Assembly (NCBI GenBank): GCA_937959395.1
Contig: CALGLR010000009.1
Coordinates: 1 to 64,000, forward strand
Length of the DNA: 64,000 nt
Direction of reading: 5' to 3'
DNA from: an uncultured Flavobacteriaceae bacterium
GTDB taxonomy: Bacteria; Bacteroidota; Bacteroidia; Flavobacteriales; Flavobacteriaceae
Shown here: one piece after another, positions 1 through 10,051 of the stretch
Position numbering within the stretch: position 1 is the first letter of the stretch
Layout of the letters: the number at the start of each line of letters is the position of its first letter
Position numbers and translations under genes: made by a program
The notes under the pieces: generated by a model
The model's input: only the letters and a program-made list of their open reading frames with translations
Databases searched by the model: none
Told to the model about the DNA's origin: nothing

Positions 1-61
1 TCCAAACTATATGAACACTTAACCTAGATACGCTATGTCCATTCGTCCTTTGTTCTGGCAT
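1..61 (-). CDS. IS200/IS605-type transposase TnpA, N-terminal fragment cut by the window edge
   Basis: Read on the minus strand from an ATG at 61, the frame stays open to the edge and gives about 20 residues containing HSVSRLSVHIVW. This resembles the start of the small Y1 HUH transposases of the IS200/IS605 group, where a conserved His/Val-rich first beta strand is followed by a TKYR motif; that motif would lie outside the window. Family knowledge: TnpA moves single-stranded DNA using one catalytic tyrosine. No catalytic residue is visible here, so the call rests on a short N-terminal match from memory. The insertion end would lie between 62 and about 126, directly before the next gene, where a direct repeat CTAAAG...CTAAAG (about 88-107) is visible. 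Confidence 0.55.
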   Translation of the reverse strand, partial: MPEQRTNGHSVSRLSVHIVW

Positions 62-126
62 AAATCAAAGGTAAGTTTTTTAGAAGCTAAAGCGAAATGC
101 ACTAAAGTACATAGTTTTAACTATTT

Positions 127-633
127 TTGAGACCAATAAAAGAAAATGAATTCTCATACCATAAAGATAGTGGAACACTATCTTTATTAATTGCGATTAT
201 ATTTATCGTTGCAATTGAAACAGTTGTATTACATCTATTACTAGTAAAATGGAGCAGTCTTTCAGCCTGGATTTTTACTTTTTTAAGCATTTATTCTGGA
301 ATTCAATTTTTTGGATTTTTAAAGTCAATGCTTAAAAGACCCATATCAATTGAGAATGACCGATTATATCTTCGATATGGAATTATGAAGGAAACAACTA
401 TTGATTTGAAAGATATTGATTCGATAGAAATTTCATCAAAAGACATTGCACTAAATAAAGAAACTCGAAAATTATCCTTTTTAGGAGAATTAGAAAGTCA
501 TAATGTAATCATCAGCTTAAAAAAAGAAAACACCTTAACTGGATTATATGGAATTAAAAGAGGGTTTAAAATTTTAGCACTACATATTGATGACAAAGTA
601 GCATTTAAAAACAGAATAGATAACGCCTTATAA
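127..633 (+). CDS. Hypothetical two-helix membrane protein, start possibly altered by an IS insertion
   Basis: 168 residues. Two predicted membrane segments (about residues 19-40 and 46-66) are followed by a soluble beta-rich tail (about 75-168) with motifs such as ISIENDRLYLRYG and KDIDSIEISS. These resemble the PH-like tail of small bacterial membrane proteins, but I do not recognise a named family. The only start compatible with this length is TTG at 127: a stop lies in frame at 118-120 and the first in-frame ATG is about 67 codons further in, inside the second helix. The gene begins immediately beside an IS200/IS605-like transposase gene reading the other way, so the native start may have been removed by the insertion. 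Function unknown. Confidence 0.6.
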   Translation: MRPIKENEFSYHKDSGTLSLLIAIIFIVAIETVVLHLLLVKWSSLSAWIFTFLSIYSGIQFFGFLKSMLKRPISIENDRLYLRYGIMKETTIDLKDIDSIEISSKDIALNKETRKLSFLGELESHNVIISLKKENTLTGLYGIKRGFKILALHIDDKVAFKNRIDNAL

Positions 634-728
634 CAAATTGTACCCTATAAATATACAAACTACTAAAGGAAATTCCCTTTTAATACAAAAGATAAAGAAC
701 CTTGGACGAAATAATTAGAGAAACGAAT

Positions 729-1202
729 TTAAGACTCTAAAAGACTAACAATAGTTTCAAAACCATTAGTCTTTGCATAATCTAAAGCTGTTTTATTTTC
801 GTTATCCTTAATTGTTTTATCTACATTTTTAGAGATAAGCAGATCTACAATTTTTACTTTATTAAAAGTTGCGGCGTAAATTAAAGGTGTTGCTCCTACT
901 CCATTTTTAATATTAATATCTGCACCATTATCAATTAAATGTTTTGCTATGGTATCGAAACCTTTAAAACAAACTCCCATTAAAGCAGTATTTCCAGCTG
1001 CATCTTTTACATTAATATTTGCACCTTGCTTTATTAATGCTTTTACTGCAGGTTCATTATCATAATAAGAAGCCAATATTAAAGGAGAAAAACCTCTAGC
1101 ATCTTTAGCATTTATTAATTCTGTATTCGATTTTATTATGGCTTCTACTTTATCACCTTCTTGTAAACGAATGGCTTCAAATAAAATAGCTATTGTATTC
1201 AT
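729..1202 (-). CDS. Ankyrin-repeat protein downstream of katG
   Basis: 157 residues, nearly all ankyrin repeats. Four recognisable units start at about residues 35, 68, 101 and 134, with signatures such as GFSPLILASYYDN, GNTALMGVCFKG, GATPLIYAATFN and NKTALDYAKTNG. No signal peptide, so probably cytoplasmic. Known context: ankyrin genes beside catalase genes (katB-ankB in Pseudomonas aeruginosa, the kat neighbour in Campylobacter) support catalase activity or haem loading. By inference this one may do the same for KatG, encoded 84 bases upstream on the same strand. A terminator-like hairpin lies between the two genes, so its expression may depend on read-through or its own promoter. Confidence 0.85.
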   Translation of the reverse strand: MNTIAILFEAIRLQEGDKVEAIIKSNTELINAKDARGFSPLILASYYDNEPAVKALIKQGANINVKDAAGNTALMGVCFKGFDTIAKHLIDNGADINIKNGVGATPLIYAATFNKVKIVDLLISKNVDKTIKDNENKTALDYAKTNGFETIVSLLES

Positions 1203-1214
1203 ATTTTTCTTTTT

Positions 1215-1253
1215 AAAAAATTAGGGCAAGTAAAAAACTTACTTACCCTAATT
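1215..1253 (-). terminator. Terminator-like hairpin between katG and the ankyrin gene
   Basis: A 15-bp stem with one mismatch (1219-1233 against 1239-1253) and a 5-base loop. On the minus strand it is followed by a run of six T. It lies right after the katG stop codon and just before the ankyrin start, so it would end or attenuate katG transcription before the ankyrin gene. Confidence 0.7.
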
Positions 1254-1286
1254 TCTGCTATCAAATTATTTCATTTTTTGTTTTAA

Positions 1287-3494
<2,208 letters not shown>

Positions 3495-3703
3495 TTAGTG
3501 TCAGAAAATTTCATATAAAATTAGTGAATTTTTAAGCTTAATGAACGTCAAAAAATTGATTGTTTTTATTTCTTCATAACTTTACTCTATAGTAACTACT
3601 TTTATTAATCATCAAAAACTATTTTGTTGAAAAAATTAAGATAATGTTAAGTTATGAATCTAATAGATTGACTATTTTTAGATAAAATTAAAACACTAAA
3701 ATT

Positions 3704-4222
3704 ATGGCAACTGTAACTTTAAAAGGCAACGCAATACGTACTTCTGGATCTTTACCGCAAATTGGTGAAAAAGCACCAAACTTTGAATTAACGGCTAATG
3801 ACCTATCTACTAAAACATTAAACGACTTTACTGGTCAAAACCTCATTTTAAATGTGTTCCCTAGTATTGATACTGGAACTTGTGCACAATCTGTTAGAAC
3901 ATTTAATGAGAAAGCAAGTAGTATAGAAAATACTAAAGTATTATGTATCTCTCACGACCTCCCTTTTGCTCAAGCACGTTTTTGTGGGGCTGAAGGTATT
4001 GAGAATGTTATTAATTTATCTGATTATAAAACGGGTAGTTTTGGTAAATCATATGGATTAAATTTTGTTGATGGACCTTTAGACACACTTCATTCTCGTT
4101 GTATTATAGTTATTGATGAAAACGGAACTATAAAACACACTGAACAAGTAGGAGAAATTGTTGACGAACCAAACTATGAAACGGCATTAAATGCGCTTTT
4201 AAAGGCAGGTAGCAACGCCTAA
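3704..4222 (+). CDS. tpx: Thiol peroxidase Tpx (atypical 2-Cys peroxiredoxin)
   Basis: 172 residues, full length for Tpx. The peroxidatic cysteine is C60 in PSIDTGTC, and the resolving cysteine is C94 in ARFCGAEG, equivalent to C61 and C95 of the Escherichia coli enzyme. The family reduces hydrogen and alkyl peroxides using thioredoxin. No signal peptide, so cytoplasmic. The start ATG follows an A-rich stretch typical of Bacteroidota translation starts. It is divergent from katG and followed after 2 bases by dgkA, so the two are probably cotranscribed although functionally unrelated. Confidence 0.97.
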   Translation: MATVTLKGNAIRTSGSLPQIGEKAPNFELTANDLSTKTLNDFTGQNLILNVFPSIDTGTCAQSVRTFNEKASSIENTKVLCISHDLPFAQARFCGAEGIENVINLSDYKTGSFGKSYGLNFVDGPLDTLHSRCIIVIDENGTIKHTEQVGEIVDEPNYETALNALLKAGSNA

Positions 4223-4224
4223 AT

Positions 4225-4596
4225 ATGACAACAAAGAAAGAATCGTTCATAAAAAACCGATTAAAAAGTGTTGGTTATGCATTTAAAGGCGCCTATTTGC
4301 TTATTACTACAGAAGCAAGTATTAAGGTACAATTCTTTATTGGCGTTATAATGACCATTGCTGGGGTTTTCTTTCACATATCTGTTTTAGAATGGATCAT
4401 TCAAATACTTGTTATTGCATTAATTATGGCGCTTGAAGGTATGAATACTGCTATTGAAGAAACTGCAGATTTTATTCACCCTGAGCATCACCCTAAAATA
4501 GGATTAATAAAAGATTTAGCAGCTGGAGCCGTTTTTATTTTTGCAATAGCTGCTGCGATTATTGGATTTATTATATATCTTCCCAAGATCTTTTAA
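4225..4596 (+). CDS. dgkA: Diacylglycerol kinase family membrane protein
   Basis: 123 residues with three membrane helices (about 32-48, 53-70 and 97-118), the DgkA fold. The signature EGMNTAIEETADFIHPEHHPK with the following KDLAAGAV matches the E-x-N-T-A-I-E...D...K-D active site of the small prokaryotic kinases. These trimeric inner-membrane enzymes phosphorylate diacylglycerol or undecaprenol from ATP; sequence alone does not tell which lipid is used here, and in Gram-positives the relatives are undecaprenol kinases. It starts 2 bases after the tpx stop, indicating translational coupling or at least one transcript. Confidence 0.92.
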   Translation: MTTKKESFIKNRLKSVGYAFKGAYLLITTEASIKVQFFIGVIMTIAGVFFHISVLEWIIQILVIALIMALEGMNTAIEETADFIHPEHHPKIGLIKDLAAGAVFIFAIAAAIIGFIIYLPKIF

Positions 4597-4608
4597 TGTA
4601 ATTTTTTT

Positions 4609-4662
4609 TGAGCATTATTCTTAAATTAAGAAAAATATTTTTCTAGGTAATAATAATGCTCA
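4609..4662. repeat. Inverted repeat upstream of ftsK
   Basis: TGAGCATTATT at 4609-4619 is exactly matched by AATAATGCTCA at 4652-4662, an 11-bp perfect stem around 32 bases. There is no T run after the right arm, so it does not look like a plus-strand terminator. A possible -7 element TATTTTTG lies further down at 4715-4722, so the repeat lies upstream of the likely ftsK start site. Role unknown. Confidence 0.5.
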
Positions 4663-4741
4663 TTTAGAGTTTTACAATTCTAAAGCAGAAAAACAGATCG
4701 ATACCAATTATTTGTATTTTTGTTTAATCTAAATACTGAAA

Positions 4742-7174
4742 ATGGCGAAAGCAAAATCTAAGGCAACAACAAAAAAAACAACAAAATCGACAAAACCAAA
4801 AACACCTAAAGTAAAACGTACTCCTTTTGTCTTGTCTAGTCAACAAAGATTAATATTAGGTAGCTTTTTAGTGATTTTAGGGATTTTGCTTTTCATTGGT
4901 TTCTTATCATTTTTATTTACTGGAGAAGCCGATCAAAGTGCGCTATCTGAATTCTCTTCAAGACAAACAAAAACTCAAAATTGGTTAAGTAAATCTGGAG
5001 CTTGGTTAAGCGATTTATTTATTCAACGTGGTTTTGGCATCTCATCTTTTATATTTTCAGGTTTATTATTCCTTTCTGGAGTATATGTGTTAATGAACCT
5101 ACCAAAAACAAAACTAAGAACCCATTGGTTTTGGGGTACAATAATAATAATATGGATTTCTGTAGCTTTAGGATTCTTTAAAATAAAAGATGGCTTATTT
5201 AGTGGTACTATAGGTTTTGAAGTTAACGCCTTTCTACAAGATTATATAGGGAAAATAGGTGTTGCCTTACTTCTTGTTTTTATACTTATTACCTATTTAG
5301 CTATTCGATTTAAACTCACGCCACAACGTATTGGTGGTCTTTTTAAATCAGCAAAAAAGGATTTGAAAAAAGAATTTAATTCTGCAAAAGATGATATTTC
5401 AGTCGCTTTTGACAATAATTTATCTGAAGAAGCCGAAGCTATAAAATCATCTATTAAAAAACCTGTAGAAAATCTTCAACCTACTATAACAAACCATTCT
5501 TCAATTAAGAAAAAAGAAATTGAAACCGATTTTAAAGTTGAAGTTCCGCAAGAAGAAACTATTGAAGATTTAGTTGAAGAACCTGAAGTAGAAATTGAAA
5601 TTGAAAAAGTAATTGAAGAAAAATCTGAAACCGATAACCTTTCTGATAAACTCGTAGCCGATTTTGGACAGTTTGATCCCACTTTAGAACTAGGAAACTA
5701 CCAATTCCCTACTCTAGACCTATTAAAAAAGTACGATACAGAAGGCATCACCATAAACCAAGAAGAATTAGAAGAAAACAAGAATAGAATTGTTGAAACA
5801 TTAAACAATTATAAAATTGGAATTTCTAGTATTAAAGCAACTATTGGTCCAACAGTTACACTTTATGAAATTGTACCAGAAGCTGGTGTTCGTATTTCTA
5901 AAATAAAGAATTTAGAAGACGATATTGCTTTATCGCTTTCAGCATTAGGAATTCGTATTATTGCACCAATTCCTGGAAAAGGAACTATTGGTATTGAAGT
6001 ACCAAATAAGGATTCAACCATTGTATCTATGCGTTCTGTAGTGGCCTCTCAAAAATTTCAGAAATCTGAAATGCAATTACCAATCGCTTTAGGAAAAACA
6101 ATTAGTAATGAAACATTTGTAGTCGATTTAGCAAAAATGCCGCATTTACTTATGGCAGGTGCTACAGGTCAAGGAAAATCGGTAGGATTAAATGCTGTAC
6201 TTACCTCACTTTTATATAAAAAGCATCCGGCTGAAGTGAAGTTTGTTTTAGTCGATCCTAAAAAAGTAGAACTTAATATATTTAATAAAATAGAGCGTCA
6301 CTATTTAGCGAAATTACCAGATAGCGAAGATGCCATTATTACTGATAACACCAAAGTAATACACACGCTTAATTCTATGTGTATAGAAATGGATAACCGT
6401 TATGAATTACTAAAAAATGCAACATGTAGAAATATTGCTGAATATAACGTAAAGTTTAAAGCAAGAAAATTAAACCCAAATGAAGGGCATCAATTTTTAC
6501 CATACATTATATTAGTAGTTGATGAGTTTGCCGATCTTATTATGACTGCAGGTAAAGAAGTAGAAACGCCTATTGCCCGTTTGGCGCAACTTGCACGTGC
6601 GATTGGTATTCATTTAATTATTGCTACGCAACGTCCATCTGTTAATGTAATTACAGGAATTATAAAAGCCAATTTCCCTGCAAGAATAGCATTTAGAGTT
6701 ACCTCAAAAATAGATTCTCGAACTATTTTAGATGGCTCTGGAGCCGACCAACTTATTGGTCGAGGAGATATGTTATATACTCAAGGAAATGATTTGGTTA
6801 GAATACAATGTGCTTTTGTAGACACGCCAGAAATTGAACGAATTGTAGATTATATTGGCGCTCAAAAAGCATATCCAGAAGCATATATGTTACCAGAATA
6901 TGTAGGAGAAGAAAGTGGCACAAGTATTGATGTAGATATATCAGACAGAGATAAATTGTTTAGAGAAGCTGCAGAAATTATTGTAATCGCCCAACAAGGA
7001 TCTGCTTCGTTATTACAACGAAAATTGAAACTTGGTTATAATAGAGCCGGTCGTTTAATAGATCAATTAGAAGCCGCAGGTATTGTTGGTGGATTTGAAG
7101 GCAGCAAGGCAAGGCAAGTTATCGTAACAGATCTAGTAGCCTTAGATGAGTTACTTGCAAATGAAGGTACATAA
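4742..7174 (+). CDS. ftsK: DNA translocase FtsK/SpoIIIE
   Basis: 810 residues. A Lys/Thr-rich N-terminus (1-30) is followed by four membrane helices (about 35-60, 97-113, 127-147 and 168-188), a charged linker to about 300, the alpha-beta motor (about 320-720) and a C-terminal winged-helix gamma domain (about 735-805) that reads polar DNA sequences. Walker A is GATGQGKS starting at residue 473, and Walker B is in ILVVDEFADL. The family pumps chromosome DNA through the division septum and activates dimer resolution. The linker is short compared with E. coli, as usual in this phylum. It is followed by lolA after 107 bases that contain a palindromic repeat, so lolA may be partly uncoupled from it. 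Confidence 0.97.
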   Translation: MAKAKSKATTKKTTKSTKPKTPKVKRTPFVLSSQQRLILGSFLVILGILLFIGFLSFLFTGEADQSALSEFSSRQTKTQNWLSKSGAWLSDLFIQRGFGISSFIFSGLLFLSGVYVLMNLPKTKLRTHWFWGTIIIIWISVALGFFKIKDGLFSGTIGFEVNAFLQDYIGKIGVALLLVFILITYLAIRFKLTPQRIGGLFKSAKKDLKKEFNSAKDDISVAFDNNLSEEAEAIKSSIKKPVENLQPTITNHSSIKKKEIETDFKVEVPQEETIEDLVEEPEVEIEIEKVIEEKSETDNLSDKLVADFGQFDPTLELGNYQFPTLDLLKKYDTEGITINQEELEENKNRIVETLNNYKIGISSIKATIGPTVTLYEIVPEAGVRISKIKNLEDDIALSLSALGIRIIAPIPGKGTIGIEVPNKDSTIVSMRSVVASQKFQKSEMQLPIALGKTISNETFVVDLAKMPHLLMAGATGQGKSVGLNAVLTSLLYKKHPAEVKFVLVDPKKVELNIFNKIERHYLAKLPDSEDAIITDNTKVIHTLNSMCIEMDNRYELLKNATCRNIAEYNVKFKARKLNPNEGHQFLPYIILVVDEFADLIMTAGKEVETPIARLAQLARAIGIHLIIATQRPSVNVITGIIKANFPARIAFRVTSKIDSRTILDGSGADQLIGRGDMLYTQGNDLVRIQCAFVDTPEIERIVDYIGAQKAYPEAYMLPEYVGEESGTSIDVDISDRDKLFREAAEIIVIAQQGSASLLQRKLKLGYNRAGRLIDQLEAAGIVGGFEGSKARQVIVTDLVALDELLANEGT

Positions 7175-7191
7175 AATATAAACAACATAAG

Positions 7192-7232
7192 ATTTCCGCG
7201 GTATACACTGAGCGCAGTCGAAGTGCGGAAAT
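7192..7232 (-). repeat. Palindromic intergenic repeat (TTCGACTGCGCTCAG family), copy 1
   Basis: A 41-bp element bounded by ATTTCCGC (7192-7199) and GCGGAAAT (7225-7232), with a core reading CTTCGACTGCGCTCAGTG on the minus strand. The element at 42432-42475 has the same ends and an alignable core in the opposite orientation. Confidence 0.75.
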
Positions 7233-7245
7233 GGCAAATAAAGAG

Positions 7246-7265
7246 ATTCCCTCCTACGAGGGAAT
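7246..7265 (+). repeat. Hairpin just upstream of lolA
   Basis: ATTCCCTC (7246-7253) and GAGGGAAT (7258-7265) form a perfect 8-bp stem with a 4-base loop. It ends 16 bases before the lolA ATG, so in the mRNA it would sit close to the ribosome entry site. It is probably part of the repeat-derived spacer rather than a terminator, because no T run follows. Confidence 0.55.
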
Positions 7266-7281
7266 ATAAAATAAATTTTAA

Positions 7282-7920
7282 ATGAAAAAAATAGCACTCT
7301 TATTATTAATTATTAGTTCAAGTGTCTTTGCTCAAGATTCTAATAAAGCAAAAACACTATTAAAAGACGTTTCTCTTAAAGTTAAAAGCTATGACAATAT
7401 TAAAATAGACTTTAAATATGTTTTAGATAATGTTGCTGAAAATGTAAAACAAGAAACAAGAGGTGATGTAACCATGCAAGGTGAAAATTATCGTTTAAAT
7501 ATTTTAGGCATAACTCGTATTTTTAACGGTTCTACTTTATATAGTATAAGCCCAGAAGATGAAGAAATTACAGTTTCAAATGAAGACGGCAGTGACGAAA
7601 ACAGTGTTACACCTAGTAAAATGTTATCCTTTTACGAAGATGGTTATACTTACAAAATGGACATTTTACAAAATGTTAGAGGTCGTAAAATACAATATGT
7701 AAAATTAATACCTATTGATACTAATTCTGAAATAAAACACATCCTATTAGGTATAGATACAGAAACAAAACACATCTATAATTTAATAGAAATAGGAGAA
7801 AACGGAACTAAAACTACACTTACCGTTAATTCTTTCAAAACAAACGAGCCTTTATCAAAATCGTTATTTACCTTTGACGAAAATAAATACAAAGATTATT
7901 ACATTAATAAACTAGATTAG
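7282..7920 (+). CDS. lolA: Outer-membrane lipoprotein carrier LolA family
   Basis: 212 residues with a cleavable signal peptide (about residues 1-17, ending SSVFAQ), so periplasmic. The body alternates short strands typical of the LolA half-barrel, including IKIDFKYVLDN, ETRGDVTMQGENYRLNILG and GSTLYSISPEDEEI, the last corresponding to the family's Y-x-P/D loop. LolA carries lipoproteins from the inner-membrane LolCDE complex to the outer membrane. Its place after ftsK and before an LptF/LptG-type permease is a common order in this lineage. Length matches the family. Confidence 0.92.
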   Translation: MKKIALLLLIISSSVFAQDSNKAKTLLKDVSLKVKSYDNIKIDFKYVLDNVAENVKQETRGDVTMQGENYRLNILGITRIFNGSTLYSISPEDEEITVSNEDGSDENSVTPSKMLSFYEDGYTYKMDILQNVRGRKIQYVKLIPIDTNSEIKHILLGIDTETKHIYNLIEIGENGTKTTLTVNSFKTNEPLSKSLFTFDENKYKDYYINKLD

Positions 7921-7945
7921 TATCTCTTTGTAACAAAGTAAATGC

Positions 7946-9835
7946 GTGAAAATACTCGATAGATACATACTATTTTCATATCTAAAAACCTTTATCAGCG
8001 TGTTTGTAATTCTCATGCTGATTTTTGTATTACAAGCTATTTGGCTTTATATAAAAGAGCTTGCTGGTAAAGATCTAGATGTTTTTACTGTTCTAAAATT
8101 CTTATTTTACATTACACCAACTTTAATTCCTTTAATAGTTCCCCTTACTATTCTACTGTCATCTATTATGGTATTTGGTAATTTCGCAGAGAATTATGAA
8201 TTCGCCGCAATGAAATCTACCGGAATATCATTACAACGCGCCATGATGAGTTTAGGAGTTTTTATTACAGGATTAGGAATATTAACCTTCTTTTTTAGTA
8301 ATAATGTCATTCCATGGGCAGAATATAACAGTTATAACTTAAGAAAAAATATTGCAAAAGTGAGTCCCGCTATGGTAATTGCCGAAGGCCAGTTTACTGC
8401 AATTGGTGATGGCTTTAATATAAAAGTTGGAGAAAAAAGCGGAGAGAATGGTAAAGATTTAAAAAACATTATCATTCATCAAAAAGCTGAAAAGGCACCG
8501 AATTATTACACAACCATAGTTGCAAAAACTGGAGTTTTAGGAAGCGATAAAAAAGGTGCCGATGTCTTAAAATTGATCCTTTACGATGGATACTATTATG
8601 ATGACACACCTCCAACAGATCGTGATAAATTGAAAAATAAGTTATTTACAAAAAGCTACTTTAAAAAATACACTAAAAACTTAGATTTAGCTGAAATAAA
8701 CAAAATAGACGTCAATAAAAAAGAAGTCACTAATCGTTATTCTATGTTAGATATTAGTGCGCTTGATTATACTATAGACTCACTTAAGAAAACTAAATCT
8801 AAAACCTATTCAGAGTTCTCTTCAACATTATACAAACGAACCAATTTACCTACATTAAACACATCTATAAATACAATTAAAGATTCTATTTCATATAATG
8901 AAGGGCTTTTAGATTTATTTAAATTAAAAAAGAAAATACAAGTTATAGACTATGCTTTGAATAGAGTTAGAAGTACAAATCAAATTATTAGCTCAAAAGA
9001 CAAAACTATTAAATACAAAAACACCATTTTTAACCTTCATATCATTGCCCTACATGAAAAACTTGCTTTAGGTTTTGCTTGTGTTATTTTATTTTTTGTA
9101 GGCGCACCGCTTGGTGCCTTAATTAGAAAAGGAGGCCTTGGGTTACCAATGGTAATTGCTATTGTCCTTTTTCTAACGTATCATTTTATAGGGATATTTG
9201 CAAAAAATAGTGCTAAAAATGGTACCATAGATCCCGTTTTTAGTGCTTGGTTTTCTACTTTAATTATGCTGCCTTTAAGTATCTTTTTAACGAGACGAGC
9301 CACCGCAGATAGAGGTATTTTTGAATTCGATCATATTATAGAACCTATCAAACAGTTTTTTAATAAGAAAGAAACAACAGAAGACGATCTCAATACAGAT
9401 AGGCCACATACCAATTTAGAATATGTAAGAGATTATTTAGCCGAAGAAGATCCTGTAGCTGTAATAGAAAAGAAACCTCTATATACTAGCAGTCAATTTG
9501 AAGTATTTAAAGAAGAACAAAAAAGGTACAAAACTCATTCTAAAAATGCTTTATTATATTGGGTATTAGCAGCTGTATTATTAATACTGTTTTTTATATT
9601 TAAAAACAATAAATTACCCCAATATGCTTCAGCTTTAATTCAGTTAAGTCCTATTGCTTTTATTATTCATTATTTTTATCTTGTAAAATCTTACATTAAT
9701 ACAAATGCAATGTATTCTGCTTTAGCATTACCTAATCCTTCTAGAAATACTCTATCAAATTGTATAGGATTTATCTTCTACCCTATTATTCACATTTTTA
9801 GAGGAGGAAAAATGCATAAGGACTTTGCGAAATAA
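7946..9835 (+). CDS. LptF/LptG (YjgP/YjgQ) family permease
   Basis: 629 residues starting at GTG (7946), 25 bases after the lolA stop. The YjgP/YjgQ fold is visible: three N-terminal membrane helices (about 10-35, 55-80 and 100-125), a periplasmic beta domain (about 130-360), three more helices (about 372-392, 398-416 and 426-446), then a charged cytoplasmic stretch and two extra helices near residues 537-556 and 563-581. In the Lpt system two such permeases with LptB extract lipopolysaccharide from the inner membrane. The protein is much longer than E. coli LptF (about 366 residues) because of the C-terminal extension. Whether it acts as LptF or LptG cannot be told from one copy. Confidence 0.88.
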   Translation: MKILDRYILFSYLKTFISVFVILMLIFVLQAIWLYIKELAGKDLDVFTVLKFLFYITPTLIPLIVPLTILLSSIMVFGNFAENYEFAAMKSTGISLQRAMMSLGVFITGLGILTFFFSNNVIPWAEYNSYNLRKNIAKVSPAMVIAEGQFTAIGDGFNIKVGEKSGENGKDLKNIIIHQKAEKAPNYYTTIVAKTGVLGSDKKGADVLKLILYDGYYYDDTPPTDRDKLKNKLFTKSYFKKYTKNLDLAEINKIDVNKKEVTNRYSMLDISALDYTIDSLKKTKSKTYSEFSSTLYKRTNLPTLNTSINTIKDSISYNEGLLDLFKLKKKIQVIDYALNRVRSTNQIISSKDKTIKYKNTIFNLHIIALHEKLALGFACVILFFVGAPLGALIRKGGLGLPMVIAIVLFLTYHFIGIFAKNSAKNGTIDPVFSAWFSTLIMLPLSIFLTRRATADRGIFEFDHIIEPIKQFFNKKETTEDDLNTDRPHTNLEYVRDYLAEEDPVAVIEKKPLYTSSQFEVFKEEQKRYKTHSKNALLYWVLAAVLLILFFIFKNNKLPQYASALIQLSPIAFIIHYFYLVKSYINTNAMYSALALPNPSRNTLSNCIGFIFYPIIHIFRGGKMHKDFAK

Positions 9836-9920
9836 TCGCAAATAAGCAATGAACTCGTATTAATTTTTACAAAACAATTGATAAGTTCATACTTTATAAA
9901 TTAATTTTTCATTTATACAT

Positions 9921-9988
9921 GTCTGGTCGATCGCAGTCGAAACCTACTTTTTACATACGAATAGTTCTCGACTGCGCTCGAACTGACA
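9921..9988. repeat. Two opposed copies of the TTCGACTGCGCTCAG-family repeat
   Basis: GATCGCAGTCGAAACC near 9929-9944 faces TCTCGACTGCGCTCGAAC near 9966-9983, making an imperfect inverted repeat bounded by GTCTGG and CTGAC. It lies between the convergent lptF-like and hutI genes and could fold as a bidirectional transcription end, although no clear T run follows. Confidence 0.65.
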
Positions 9989-10051
9989 ATAGAAATTATT
10001 TTAAACTACACAAAATCAAATAGTCATAAATACATATTGATAGATCTTTAA

